A DNA stretch of 37,363 nucleotides from Vibrio sp. Isolate34 (lineage in GTDB: Bacteria > Pseudomonadota > Gammaproteobacteria > Enterobacterales > Vibrionaceae): positions 1-37,363 of the forward strand of contig NZ_JAKEUO010000029.1 of assembly GCF_022397915.1 (NCBI RefSeq), given 5' to 3'. Made by a program: the position numbers and the translations under genes. The notes beneath the pieces are model-generated. The model saw only the letters and a list, made by a program, of their open reading frames with translations. It ran no database searches and was not told where the DNA came from. Below, in pieces: positions 15,588 through 23,138 of this stretch (position 1 is the stretch's first letter; each line of letters starts with the position of its first letter).

Positions 15588-17345
15588 ATGCAGTGGAAAA
15601 CAAAACTAACAACCCTCGCCACTTCTACCCTACTTTTTGCCTCTCACGTCAGTTGGGCAAATCAAGCTGCCGATTCCGTCGCTCCAGAACAAAGTAGTGG
15701 TTTAGAAACCAAACAACTCGTTAAAGCCAACGATTGGATGGTCACCGCCGCCAACCCACTGGCAACCCAAGCGGGCGCTGATGTACTTGCTCGTGGTGGT
15801 AACGCGATTGATGCCATGGTTGCCGTGCAACTGATGCTTGGCTTAGTGGAACCTCAATCATCAGGTATTGGTGGTGGCGCGTTCCTTGTTTATTTTGATG
15901 GCAAGGACAAGCAACTCAAAACCTACGATGGTCGTGAAACTGCACCACTTGATGCCACACCACGTCTGTTCCAAGACGAAAACGGACAACCGCTTAAGTT
16001 TTATGATGCAGTGGTTGGTGGTCGCTCTGTAGCGACACCGGGCACAGTCCAACTGCTGTGGGACACTCACCAAAAATACGGCAAGTTAGAGTGGGCATCC
16101 CTAATCAAACCTATCGCGCAACTGGCTGAAAAAGGTTTTACCATCAGCCCACGTTTAGCGACCTTGATTGAAAATGACCAAGAGCGACTAAGCCGCTTTA
16201 CCACCACCAAGGCCTACTTCTTTAATGCCGATGGCAGCCCAAAAACCGCAGGTACGCTACTTAAGAACCCAGAATACGCGGCAACGTTAAACGCTATCTC
16301 AAAAGATGGTGCTAAGGCTTTCTATCAAGGCGAAATTTCCGCTGACATCATCAATACAGTTCAAACCGCCAAAGGTAATCCTGGCGTATTGGCACAGAAA
16401 GACTTCGATGCGTATTCAATTAAGCAACGTGAACCGGTTTGTTCCGCGTATGAGAGTTACGATATATGCGGCATGGGACCACCGAGTTCAGGTGCATTAA
16501 CGGTTGGGCAGATCTTAGCGATGACCGAACAGTTTGATCTTAAATCATGGGGGCCAAACGACGCGAGATCTTGGCAAGTGTTAGCGGACGCTTCTCGTCT
16601 AGCTTTTGCAGACCGTGGTATGTACATGGCAGACCAAGATTACGTTCCGATGCCAACCCAAGGGTTAGTGAATACTGACTATTTGCAGGAACGTGCCCAG
16701 TTAATTACTGCTGGAAAGGCACTAGACAGTGCACCATCAGGCACCCCACCGTGGGATCACGCCATGCTGCGCAGCCAAGATGTGTCTATTGAACTGCCTT
16801 CCACCAGCCACTTCAATATTGTCGATAGCGATGGCAATGTCGTATCGATGACCACCACCATTGAGAACGCATTTGGCTCACGCCTGATGGTAAGAGGCTT
16901 CCTACTCAACAACGAACTGACCGACTTCTCATTCAAGACTCATAACGATGGCAAGCCTATCGCGAACCGACTTGAACCGGGTAAACGTCCACGTTCCTCA
17001 ATGGCACCGACCATCATCATGCAAGACGACAAACCTTACATGGCGATCGGTTCTCCGGGTGGCAGTCGTATCATAGGTTATGTGGCACAAGCTATTATTG
17101 CCCACACCCAATGGGACATGGATATCCAACAAGCGATCAATCAACCACACTTCCTAAACCGTTTCGGAACTTTAGATTTGGAAAAAGGAACCTCGGCGGA
17201 AAACTTCAAACCTGAGCTAGAAAAGATGGGATTTGAGGTCAACGTTCGCGATCTTAACTCGGGTTTACACGCTATTCGCATCACAAAAGATTGTCTAGAA
17301 GGTGCTGCAGACCCTCGTCGTGAAGGTGCCGCTATCGGCCAATAA
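15588..17345 (+). CDS. ggt: gamma-glutamyltranspeptidase (periplasmic)
   Basis: The 585-residue precursor starts with a signal peptide (MQWKTKLTTLATSTLLFASHVSWA, cleavage after about residue 24) and has AAGGAG upstream. GGT hydrolyses glutathione and other gamma-glutamyl compounds or transfers the glutamyl group. The proenzyme cleaves itself before a nucleophilic Thr, here Thr406 in PSTSHFNIVD, giving large and small subunits. Other signatures are RGGNAIDAMVA, SSGIGGGAF, DGRETAP, MGPPSSGALT and the small-subunit GSPGGSRI. The loop after the nucleophile reads IENAFGSRLMV, not the IEGTFG/LNTTFG form of some enzymes. It is followed by a short terminator. Confidence 0.94.
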   Translation: MQWKTKLTTLATSTLLFASHVSWANQAADSVAPEQSSGLETKQLVKANDWMVTAANPLATQAGADVLARGGNAIDAMVAVQLMLGLVEPQSSGIGGGAFLVYFDGKDKQLKTYDGRETAPLDATPRLFQDENGQPLKFYDAVVGGRSVATPGTVQLLWDTHQKYGKLEWASLIKPIAQLAEKGFTISPRLATLIENDQERLSRFTTTKAYFFNADGSPKTAGTLLKNPEYAATLNAISKDGAKAFYQGEISADIINTVQTAKGNPGVLAQKDFDAYSIKQREPVCSAYESYDICGMGPPSSGALTVGQILAMTEQFDLKSWGPNDARSWQVLADASRLAFADRGMYMADQDYVPMPTQGLVNTDYLQERAQLITAGKALDSAPSGTPPWDHAMLRSQDVSIELPSTSHFNIVDSDGNVVSMTTTIENAFGSRLMVRGFLLNNELTDFSFKTHNDGKPIANRLEPGKRPRSSMAPTIIMQDDKPYMAIGSPGGSRIIGYVAQAIIAHTQWDMDIQQAINQPHFLNRFGTLDLEKGTSAENFKPELEKMGFEVNVRDLNSGLHAIRITKDCLEGAADPRREGAAIGQ

Positions 17346-17364
17346 GGGAAAATACTCCCTTTTT
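17345..17364 (+). terminator. short terminator after ggt
   Basis: The stem AGGGA/TCCCT with a 6-nt loop is followed directly by TTTT, starting at the ggt stop codon. The stem is only five base pairs, so termination may be partial. Confidence 0.5.
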
Positions 17365-17375
17365 ACTCCCTGCCT

Positions 17376-17393
17376 TGTGCGAAATCTCTCACA
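17376..17393. promoter_or_regulatory. candidate VarA (GacA/UvrY) binding box upstream of csrB
   Basis: The sequence TGTGCGAAATCTCTCACA forms an imperfect palindrome, extended outwards by CTGCCT/AGGCAG. It resembles the GacA/UvrY box (TGTAAG-N6-CTTACA and its TGTGAG variants). It is centred about 167 bp upstream of the proposed csrB start, similar to the far-upstream UvrY site of E. coli csrB. The spacing between the TGTG and CACA arms does not fit a CRP site. Confidence 0.6.
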
Positions 17394-17517
17394 AGGCAGT
17401 GAGTAAATATCGATATTTAACTGCGAAATTAAGCACCTAGATATTGTAACCAATTGAAATTAAACAATACGTACATTTATCATTCAAATAATTATATAGA
17501 AATTCGCTTATGCACCA

Positions 17518-17545
17518 TTGCTGATAAATAAGGAATCGGTAATAT
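17518..17545 (+). promoter_or_regulatory. candidate csrB promoter
   Basis: A -35 TTGCTG (17518-17523), a 16-bp spacer and a -10 TAATAT (17540-17545) place the start near 17551. There the RNA would begin directly with its first GGA-bearing hairpin (GTGTC...GACAC), as E. coli CsrB does. An alternative -10 (TATATA, 17493-17498) is possible. Confidence 0.5.
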
Positions 17546-17550
17546 GAATG

Positions 17551-17967
17551 GTGTCGGAAGGATGCTGACACGGAACAGGAAACGCCAAGGACTTGGTTAT
17601 CTTCAGGATGAAGATTCGATTACTCAGGATGAATAATCGGCATGGATAGCGAAATGGACATTGAATGGACGCAATAGTAACTAGGATGGTTGCTACTAAG
17701 GAAAGACAATGGACACCTCTGGACGAGGAAAGGACTGAACATCAGGATGATGTAAAGGACACCGCTCAAGGAACAAGTGACGCGCGCTAACGAGGATTGT
17801 TGGCAGATCAGGATAAGATCAAGGACACCGCTAGGAAGGCGACGAAAGGAATACGCTGAAGGATAACAGCACACTATCATGGATTTGATGCATGGAGCAC
17901 ACTTAGTAGCCGGATTGCTGCGAGTAAGACTATAGACCCCGATGAGCGCAAGCTCTCGGGGTTTTTC
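17551..17967 (+). ncRNA. csrB: CsrB-family regulatory RNA that sequesters CsrA
   Basis: About 417 nt contain roughly 28 GGA triplets, about 18 as AGGA. Many sit in the loops of small perfect hairpins, for example ATCTTC-AGGA-TGAAGAT (17610s), ACATC-AGGA-TGATGT (17740s), CCTC-TGGA-CGAGG (17716s) and GCTGAAGGATAACAGC (17856s). The RNA ends in a strong terminator. This is the hallmark of CsrB/CsrC/RsmZ RNAs, which titrate the translational repressor CsrA. In Vibrio several such RNAs are switched on by VarS/VarA and feed into quorum sensing, motility and carbon metabolism. It stands alone between ggt and tpx. Which of the Vibrio paralogues it is (csrB, csrC or csrD) cannot be told here. Confidence 0.92.
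17937..17966 (+). terminator. csrB terminator
   Basis: CCCCGATGAGC-GCAA-GCTCTCGGGG is followed by TTTTT. The GC-rich stem has a GNRA-type loop and a U tract and ends the CsrB transcript. Confidence 0.93.
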
Positions 17968-18130
17968 TTTATCTGTCGTCTCACCTTTTCTTCATCTAAA
18001 ACAAACAGATCAAAGACCTTTGATTACAATTCTGACATTTAAATCATTCACTTCTTAATCACTTCCGAGTAACGTAAGTCTTACTAGGCTCAACTAGTTT
18101 CATAACCATAATTAAACTAAGGACAAATTC
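17968..18130 (+). promoter_or_regulatory. tpx upstream region with a perfect 16-bp inverted repeat
   Basis: This non-coding leader of tpx contains the perfect palindrome ATCAAAGACCTTTGAT at 18009-18024 and a smaller GTAAG-T-CTTAC repeat near 18075. I could not assign a -35/-10 pair with confidence. The palindrome may be an operator but matches no regulator consensus I know. AAGGAC before the ATG is the ribosome binding site. Confidence 0.35.
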
Positions 18131-18628
18131 ATGTCACACGTTACCTTCAAAGGCGCTGCTGTACCGCTAACTGGCACATTCCCACAAACTGGCGAACAGG
18201 CACCAAGCTTTGCACTGACTGCAGGCGATCTTTCTGAACTGACACTTGCTTCTCTTGCAGGCAAGAAAGTCGTTCTAAACATTTTCCCAAGCATCGACAC
18301 AGCAACTTGTGCAACGAGCGTACGTACGTTCAACGCAAAAGCGGCAGAGCTTGAGAACACGGTTGTTGTTTGTATTTCTGCTGACCTACCATTTGCTGCA
18401 GGTCGCTTCTGCGAACTAGAAGGCATTGAAGGCGTTCAACACGCTTCAACTTTCCGTTCTCCTACATTCGCATCAGACTACGGCGTAGCGATTGCTGAAG
18501 GTCCACTAGCAAGCCTAACAACACGTGCAGTTGTCGTTGTTGATGAAAAAGGTGTGGTAACGCACAGCGAGTTGGTTGCAGAGATCACTGAAGAACCAAA
18601 CTACGAAGCGGCACTGGCTGCACTGTAA
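18131..18628 (+). CDS. tpx: thiol peroxidase Tpx
   Basis: This is a 165-residue atypical 2-Cys peroxiredoxin. The peroxidatic Cys60 lies in the Tpx motif IDTATCATSVR and the resolving Cys94 in GRFCELEG; the GCxxP-type active site of other peroxiredoxins is absent. Tpx reduces hydrogen peroxide and alkyl hydroperoxides and is recharged by thioredoxin, encoded in this window by trxA. In E. coli it is periplasmic or cytosolic depending on the report; no signal peptide is visible here. It forms its own unit between csrB and a strong terminator shared with uvrD. Confidence 0.96.
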   Translation: MSHVTFKGAAVPLTGTFPQTGEQAPSFALTAGDLSELTLASLAGKKVVLNIFPSIDTATCATSVRTFNAKAAELENTVVVCISADLPFAAGRFCELEGIEGVQHASTFRSPTFASDYGVAIAEGPLASLTTRAVVVVDEKGVVTHSELVAEITEEPNYEAALAAL

Positions 18629-18678
18629 GATCCCCTCTAGTCAGTAATCTATTGTGATCGCTTAAGGCGGTACGCAAT

Positions 18679-18712
18679 AAAAAGAGCAGCCATTGGCTGC
18701 TCTTTTTGTTTT
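18679..18712. terminator. bidirectional terminator between tpx and uvrD
   Basis: The stem AAAAAGAGCAGCC/GGCTGCTCTTTTT with loop ATT has T tracts on both strands and lies between convergent tpx (plus) and uvrD (minus). Confidence 0.92.
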
Positions 18713-18748
18713 CAATAATGAACGGTTATTAGATGCTGAAGTAATAGA

Positions 18749-20923
18749 TTAAAGCTGCTCTAAACGCGCGTAAGCCGTTACTAACCACTTAATCCCTTCA
18801 CCGTTAAACGCTACTTGCACTCGACTCTGAGGACCACTTCCTTCGAAGTTGATGATAGTGCCTTCACCAAACTTAGGGTGCTTCACGCGAGAACCCAAGC
18901 TAAAGCCTGTTTCATTGAAGTTCTCTTTCACAGCGGTTTGGCTAAAGCGACCACTGCTTGCAGGGCGACTGACTTGCGCTTTCATACGCACTTCATCCAG
19001 ACAGGTCTCTGGTAGTTCACGAATAAAACGTGATGGCTTGTGGTACTTGTCCTGACCGTACAAGCGACGCATCTCAGCATAAGTGATGTAAAGCTTCTCC
19101 ATCGCACGAGTCATGCCTACGTAACACAAGCGACGCTCTTCTTCTAAACGTCCCGCTTCTTCGGCAGACATCTGGCTTGGGAACATGCCTTCTTCGACAC
19201 CCACCATGAATACCATTGGGAACTCTAGGCCTTTAGCACTGTGCAGAGTCATTAACTGAACTGCATCATCAAACTCATCGGCCTGACCTTCACCCGCTTC
19301 CAAAGCTGCATGAGTTAAGAACGCCGTCAGCATACTCATCTCATCCGCTTCTTCCGGCTTTTCAAACTGACGCGTTGCCGTTACCAATTCTTCCAAGTTC
19401 TCAATACGTGCCTTCGACTTCTCACCCTTCTCTTGCTCGTACATCGCAAACAGACCCGACGATTTGATCACGTGGTCAGTTTGTTCATGTAGGCTAAGCT
19501 CTAGCGTGTCGTCTTCAAGCGCGTTAATTAACTCGATAAAACGGCTCAATGCACCTGCTGCACGGCCTGGCAGTACTTGTTCTTCTATCAAAGCAAGACT
19601 TGCTTGCCACATCGTTGCACCACGGTCACGTGCTGCGAAACGAATCGTCTCTAGGGTTTTATCACCCAAGCCACGCGTTGGTGTGTTTACCACACGCTCA
19701 AAAGCAGCATCATCGTTACGGTTACCCATTAAGCGCATGTAGCTCAAGGCATCTCGAATTTCCTGACGCTCGAAGAATCGCATGCCGCCGTAGATTCGGT
19801 AAGGCAAACCACCTTGAATCAAAGCTTCTTCAAGAACACGAGACTGGGCGTTATTACGATAAAGCATTGCGGTATCTTCTAGCGCACCGCCTTTCTCCTG
19901 CCACTCTTTGATCTTGCTAACCGTGAAACGCGCTTCATCGAGCTCGTTGTAAGCCGAGTAAACTGAGATTGGTTCACCATCGTTGCCGTCCGTCCACAAC
20001 TCTTTACCCATACGCTCGGTGTTGTTCGAGATAAGCTCGTTCGACGCCTGCAGAATGGTTTTAGTTGAACGGTAGTTTTGTTCTAATCGAATCGTTGAAG
20101 CACCTGGGAATTCATCCAAGAACTTCTGAATATTTTCGATCTTAGCACCACGCCAGCCATAGATAGATTGGTCATCATCACCCACGATCATCACACGACA
20201 ATCAGGGCCCGCCATCATGCGTAGCCAAGCGTATTGGATGTTGTTGGTATCTTGAAATTCGTCGACAAGAATATGCTTGAAACGAGCCTGGTAGTGCTCT
20301 CGGATATGTTTCTTATCACGCAGCAGTTCGTGTGCTCTTAGCAAGATCTCCGCAAAATCGACCAAGCCAGCACGGTCACATGCCTCTTGATAAGCAGAGT
20401 AGATCTTTAACCATGTTTGAGTCACTGGATCATGGTAGGCATCAATATGACTTGGGCGTAGACCTTCATCTTTCTTGCCATTGATCCACCAAGAAGCTTG
20501 CTTGGCAGGCCACTGTTTTTCATCGAGGTTTTGCGCCTTAATTAAGCGACGCAGCAAGCGAATCTGATCATCTGAATCAATGATCTGGAAATCTTCTGGC
20601 AGTTTTGCATCTAGGTAGTGAGCACGAAGGATACGGTGACAGATGCCGTGGAAGGTACCGTTCCACATGCCTGACGAGCTACCCATCATCAACTCTTCAA
20701 TACGACCACGCATCTCTGCTGCCGCTTTGTTGGTGAAGGTAACCGACATGATAGAGAACGGCGATGCTTGCTCTACGCTTTGTAACCAAGCGATACGATG
20801 CACCAACACTCGCGTTTTACCACTGCCAGCACCTGCCAGAATAAGTAGGTTTTCTAAAGGTGCTGCGACCGCCTCACGTTGTTTGTCGTTTAGGCCATCG
20901 AGTAAAAGCGAAGGATCTATCAT
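18749..20923 (-). CDS. uvrD: DNA helicase II UvrD
   Basis: The 724-residue SF1A helicase is close in length to E. coli UvrD (720). Motifs in order: LNDKQREAV, Walker A AGAGSGKT (30-37), TFTNKAAAEM, DEFQDTNN (about 222-229), GDDDQSIYGWRGA, LEQNYRST, LMTLHSAKGLEF (about 566-577) and VGMTRAME. The C-terminus has the Tudor-like SRVKHPKFGEGTI segment that in UvrD and PcrA binds RNA polymerase. UvrD removes damaged oligonucleotides in excision repair, acts in mismatch repair and can pull back stalled RNA polymerase. A LexA-like box sits at its promoter. Confidence 0.97.
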   Translation of the reverse strand: MIDPSLLLDGLNDKQREAVAAPLENLLILAGAGSGKTRVLVHRIAWLQSVEQASPFSIMSVTFTNKAAAEMRGRIEELMMGSSSGMWNGTFHGICHRILRAHYLDAKLPEDFQIIDSDDQIRLLRRLIKAQNLDEKQWPAKQASWWINGKKDEGLRPSHIDAYHDPVTQTWLKIYSAYQEACDRAGLVDFAEILLRAHELLRDKKHIREHYQARFKHILVDEFQDTNNIQYAWLRMMAGPDCRVMIVGDDDQSIYGWRGAKIENIQKFLDEFPGASTIRLEQNYRSTKTILQASNELISNNTERMGKELWTDGNDGEPISVYSAYNELDEARFTVSKIKEWQEKGGALEDTAMLYRNNAQSRVLEEALIQGGLPYRIYGGMRFFERQEIRDALSYMRLMGNRNDDAAFERVVNTPTRGLGDKTLETIRFAARDRGATMWQASLALIEEQVLPGRAAGALSRFIELINALEDDTLELSLHEQTDHVIKSSGLFAMYEQEKGEKSKARIENLEELVTATRQFEKPEEADEMSMLTAFLTHAALEAGEGQADEFDDAVQLMTLHSAKGLEFPMVFMVGVEEGMFPSQMSAEEAGRLEEERRLCYVGMTRAMEKLYITYAEMRRLYGQDKYHKPSRFIRELPETCLDEVRMKAQVSRPASSGRFSQTAVKENFNETGFSLGSRVKHPKFGEGTIINFEGSGPQSRVQVAFNGEGIKWLVTAYARLEQL

Positions 20924-20938
20924 TGGATATGCTCACTA

Positions 20939-20968
20939 CTGGGTATTTATACATAAAAGTCGATTATA
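20939..20968 (-). promoter_or_regulatory. uvrD promoter with LexA (SOS) box
   Basis: On the minus strand a -10 TATAAT (20963-20968) is followed at the expected start site by ATGTATAAATACCCAG (20939-20954). That differs at two positions from the LexA box of E. coli uvrD (CTGTATATATACCCAG). LexA bound here would overlap the transcription start and repress until DNA damage. The -35 is not obvious. Confidence 0.72.
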
Positions 20969-21187
20969 ACCTAAACACTAGGCTGCGTTTAGGATAATAA
21001 GAAGAAAAAATAATCAAAAATTAACATCATAAAATCAGCAATTTAAACTATGAATAATCATTAATATTGATATTTTTTATAATGCCATGAAATTATTTCC
21101 TAGTTCTTCCTATCTTTTTTAGTAAGCAAGTTAACAATTCATTAACCTGCGATGTGAAAATACTATTAAGTCCTAGAGGGAATGACT

Positions 21188-21448
21188 ATGAAAAATTCTA
21201 ATCTTGCTGTTACAGCTGCAATCACAAGTGTACTAGCGTTTGGCGGTGCAGTTCTTACATCAGCACCTGCGGAAGCAGCAGCGAAAGAAAAATGCTACGG
21301 CGTGGCAAAAGCTGGCCAAAATGACTGTGCAACCAAAACAAGCTCATGTGCAGGTACAGCAAAAGAAGACAACCAATCCGATGCATTCGTAGTCGTTCCT
21401 AAAGGACTATGTGGCAAATTAACTGGTGGTAACACTCAATCATCATAA
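21188..21448 (+). CDS. bufA1: bufferin precursor peptide (DUF2282, BufA1-type)
   Basis: The 86-residue precursor has a signal peptide (VTAAITSVLAFGGAVLTSAPAEA, cleavage near residue 30) and a short mature part with four Cys at 36, 47, 54 and 75. The spacing EKCYGVAKAGQNDCA...CAGTA...PKGLC matches DUF2282 proteins. These were recently identified as bufferins, exported RiPPs in which the MNIO enzyme BufB converts Cys residues into thiooxazoles that bind copper. ATG 21188 is preferred over ATG 21182 because AGAGGG (21175-21180) is then 7 nt away. It is the first gene of an operon with bufB, bufC and a DoxX gene. Regulation is not evident. Confidence 0.88.
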   Translation: MKNSNLAVTAAITSVLAFGGAVLTSAPAEAAAKEKCYGVAKAGQNDCATKTSSCAGTAKEDNQSDAFVVVPKGLCGKLTGGNTQSS

Positions 21449-21512
21449 TTGAGCTGCTTAGTATGGTGGGCTGATATTCAGCTCACCTCCACTTCCGATT
21501 AGGAGAACCGTT

Positions 21513-22373
21513 GTGATTCAAACTCTTCACCCCAATGCAGGGGTTGGCCTTAGAACACCGCACTTGGACTTCTTTAGCCAAAATCCATCTCTAGTGAGTT
21601 GGTTAGAGGTTCACAGCGAGAACTACTTTTTAGCTCAATCACCGCAACGCCAACAACTCAGAGAAATTCGTAACGCACACAGCATAAGTTGCCACGGTGT
21701 TGGATTGTCTCTTGGCTCTGTTGAGCGTATCAATCAACACCATCTGGTGCGGTTAAAAGACCTGATTGATGATATTGAACCTTTCTTGGTTTCTGACCAT
21801 CTCAGCTGGAGTCAAACTGGCGGGCATTACTTCAATGACTTGCTACCGCTGCCTTACACAGAAGAAGCGTTAGAAGTGTTCTGTCGCAATGTCATCGAGG
21901 TTCAAGATGGCCTGCAACGCCCTATGCTGATTGAGAATCCATCGAGCTACCTAGCCTTCAAGCATTCAACTATCCCAGAGTGGGAGTTCTTGGCTGAGGT
22001 ACAAAAGCGCACCGAGTGTCGCCTACTGCTCGATTTCAATAATATTTTTGTCTCATCTTTTAATCATGGCTTCAGCTGTAAAGAGTACTTAAGCGGAATT
22101 CCTGCAGACAAAGTGGAAGAGATTCACCTGGCAGGTTTTACCCCAAAAAAGCTTGAACAAGGTGAGATCTGGATAGACACCCACAGTAAACCTGTCTGTG
22201 ACGAAGTGTGGAAACTCTATACTGACTGGGTAGCACAACATGGTTTGCGCCATACCTTGATTGAGTGGGATCTCGATATCCCAGAGCCACAAGTTTTATT
22301 GGTTGAAGCAACCAAAGCCAGTGACATTTTGTATCAACACGACAAGTTCAACCAAAGGAGTCGCGCCTCATGA
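21513..22373 (+). CDS. bufB: MNIO (DUF692) multinuclear iron oxidase, bufferin-modifying enzyme BufB
   Basis: The 286-residue TIM-barrel enzyme starts at GTG 21513 with AGGAG 8 nt upstream. DUF692 metal-ligand candidates are present: E36 (EVHSENYF), H61 (SCHGVGLSLG), D95 and H96 (SDHLSW), E141/N142 (LIENPSS), D174/N177 (LLLDFNNIF), H185 (FNHG), H205 (EIHLAGF), D222/H224 (DTHS) and E251 (LIEWD). MNIO enzymes use two or three iron ions and oxygen to rewrite Cys residues of a precursor peptide; MbnB in methanobactin synthesis is the best-known relative. The substrate here is almost certainly the DUF2282 peptide encoded 64 bp upstream. Its stop overlaps the bufC start as ATGA. Confidence 0.92.
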   Translation: MIQTLHPNAGVGLRTPHLDFFSQNPSLVSWLEVHSENYFLAQSPQRQQLREIRNAHSISCHGVGLSLGSVERINQHHLVRLKDLIDDIEPFLVSDHLSWSQTGGHYFNDLLPLPYTEEALEVFCRNVIEVQDGLQRPMLIENPSSYLAFKHSTIPEWEFLAEVQKRTECRLLLDFNNIFVSSFNHGFSCKEYLSGIPADKVEEIHLAGFTPKKLEQGEIWIDTHSKPVCDEVWKLYTDWVAQHGLRHTLIEWDLDIPEPQVLLVEATKASDILYQHDKFNQRSRAS

Positions 22374-23137
22374 GCCACTCCCTAGCAGATGTTCAATTGG
22401 AGTTTGCTAACGCCCTACGCTACCAAAACAATGGTGAGCACTGCGACATAGTGAGCGACCATTTTACCGATGAACAGCGAATCCAGATTTACCGTAATAA
22501 CTTTGTGATCAGCTTAAGCGAAGTTCTGACAGCAACCTACCCACTCACGGAAATGCTGGTTGGTGAAGAGTGCTTCCAACAGATGGCTCGTCAGCACGTC
22601 TTAAGTTATCCATCGACCTCTGGTGATGTCAGTGGTTACGGTGAACATTTTGAACAGACTATCAAAGCTTTTCCTGCCGTTATTGAGGCTGCACCTTATC
22701 TCGGTGAAGTGGCTTTGTATGAATGGCAGAAAGACAGCTTGGTAAGGTTTACGTCACAAGCAGATTTCGACCAGAGACCTCTTTCTTGTCTAGCAGATGT
22801 ACCACAAGAACAACAAGGTGCTTTGGTCTTTCATCTCAAAGATTCAATAACACTGATTCATTCTAGTTACACGATTATCGCGCTTGAACACGCCATCTAT
22901 CAGCAACAACTCGACGGGCTCGACATCAACCAACCTGAATTTGGGGTGTTAATCCGAGCTGAGAATTCACAGATTGAGAGCCATAGTTTGAGTGAAGAGA
23001 GCCACCGACTCTTAACTGAATTGCAATCAGGTCAAACACTCTCAGCGATAGACCCTTTACTACTACAACATCTGAATACTGTTATGGCGCTAAACGTCAT
23101 CTCAGGTTTTTCAATCAATGCCGAATTGGAGACATAA
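22370..23137 (+). CDS. bufC: bufferin partner protein BufC (DUF2063)
   Basis: The 255-residue protein has an N-terminal DUF2063 domain (about 6-95; FTDEQRIQIYRNNFVISLSEVLTATYPL is its typical core, here around 32-59) and a less conserved C-terminal half. In MNIO operons DUF2063 proteins are the partners that, like MbnC, dock the precursor leader and deliver it to the enzyme. Despite older descriptions as DNA-binding, no helix-turn-helix role is suggested by this context. Start and stop are coupled to neighbours: a 4-base ATGA overlap with bufB, and a 1-base gap before the next ATG. Confidence 0.87.
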   Translation: MSHSLADVQLEFANALRYQNNGEHCDIVSDHFTDEQRIQIYRNNFVISLSEVLTATYPLTEMLVGEECFQQMARQHVLSYPSTSGDVSGYGEHFEQTIKAFPAVIEAAPYLGEVALYEWQKDSLVRFTSQADFDQRPLSCLADVPQEQQGALVFHLKDSITLIHSSYTIIALEHAIYQQQLDGLDINQPEFGVLIRAENSQIESHSLSEESHRLLTELQSGQTLSAIDPLLLQHLNTVMALNVISGFSINAELET

Positions 23138-23138
23138 C

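Noticed and set aside
17376..17393. CRP binding site upstream of csrB
   Set aside because: The TGTG and CACA arms look CRP-like, but the spacing between TGTGC and TCACA is eight bases, not the six required.
17367..17404. Hairpin CTGCCTTGTG...CACAAGGCAG as the ggt terminator
   Set aside because: It has no T tract on the plus strand. A short stem with TTTT lies closer to ggt, and the inner 18 bases fit a VarA/GacA box better.
17620..17880. An 86-codon open frame on the minus strand
   Set aside because: It lies wholly antisense to the csrB RNA, has no ribosome binding site, and its content follows from the GGA repeats read backwards.
19627..19632. A further parS site in uvrD
   Set aside because: Only the CACGTG core is present, with GGT before and CTG after; the arms do not fit.
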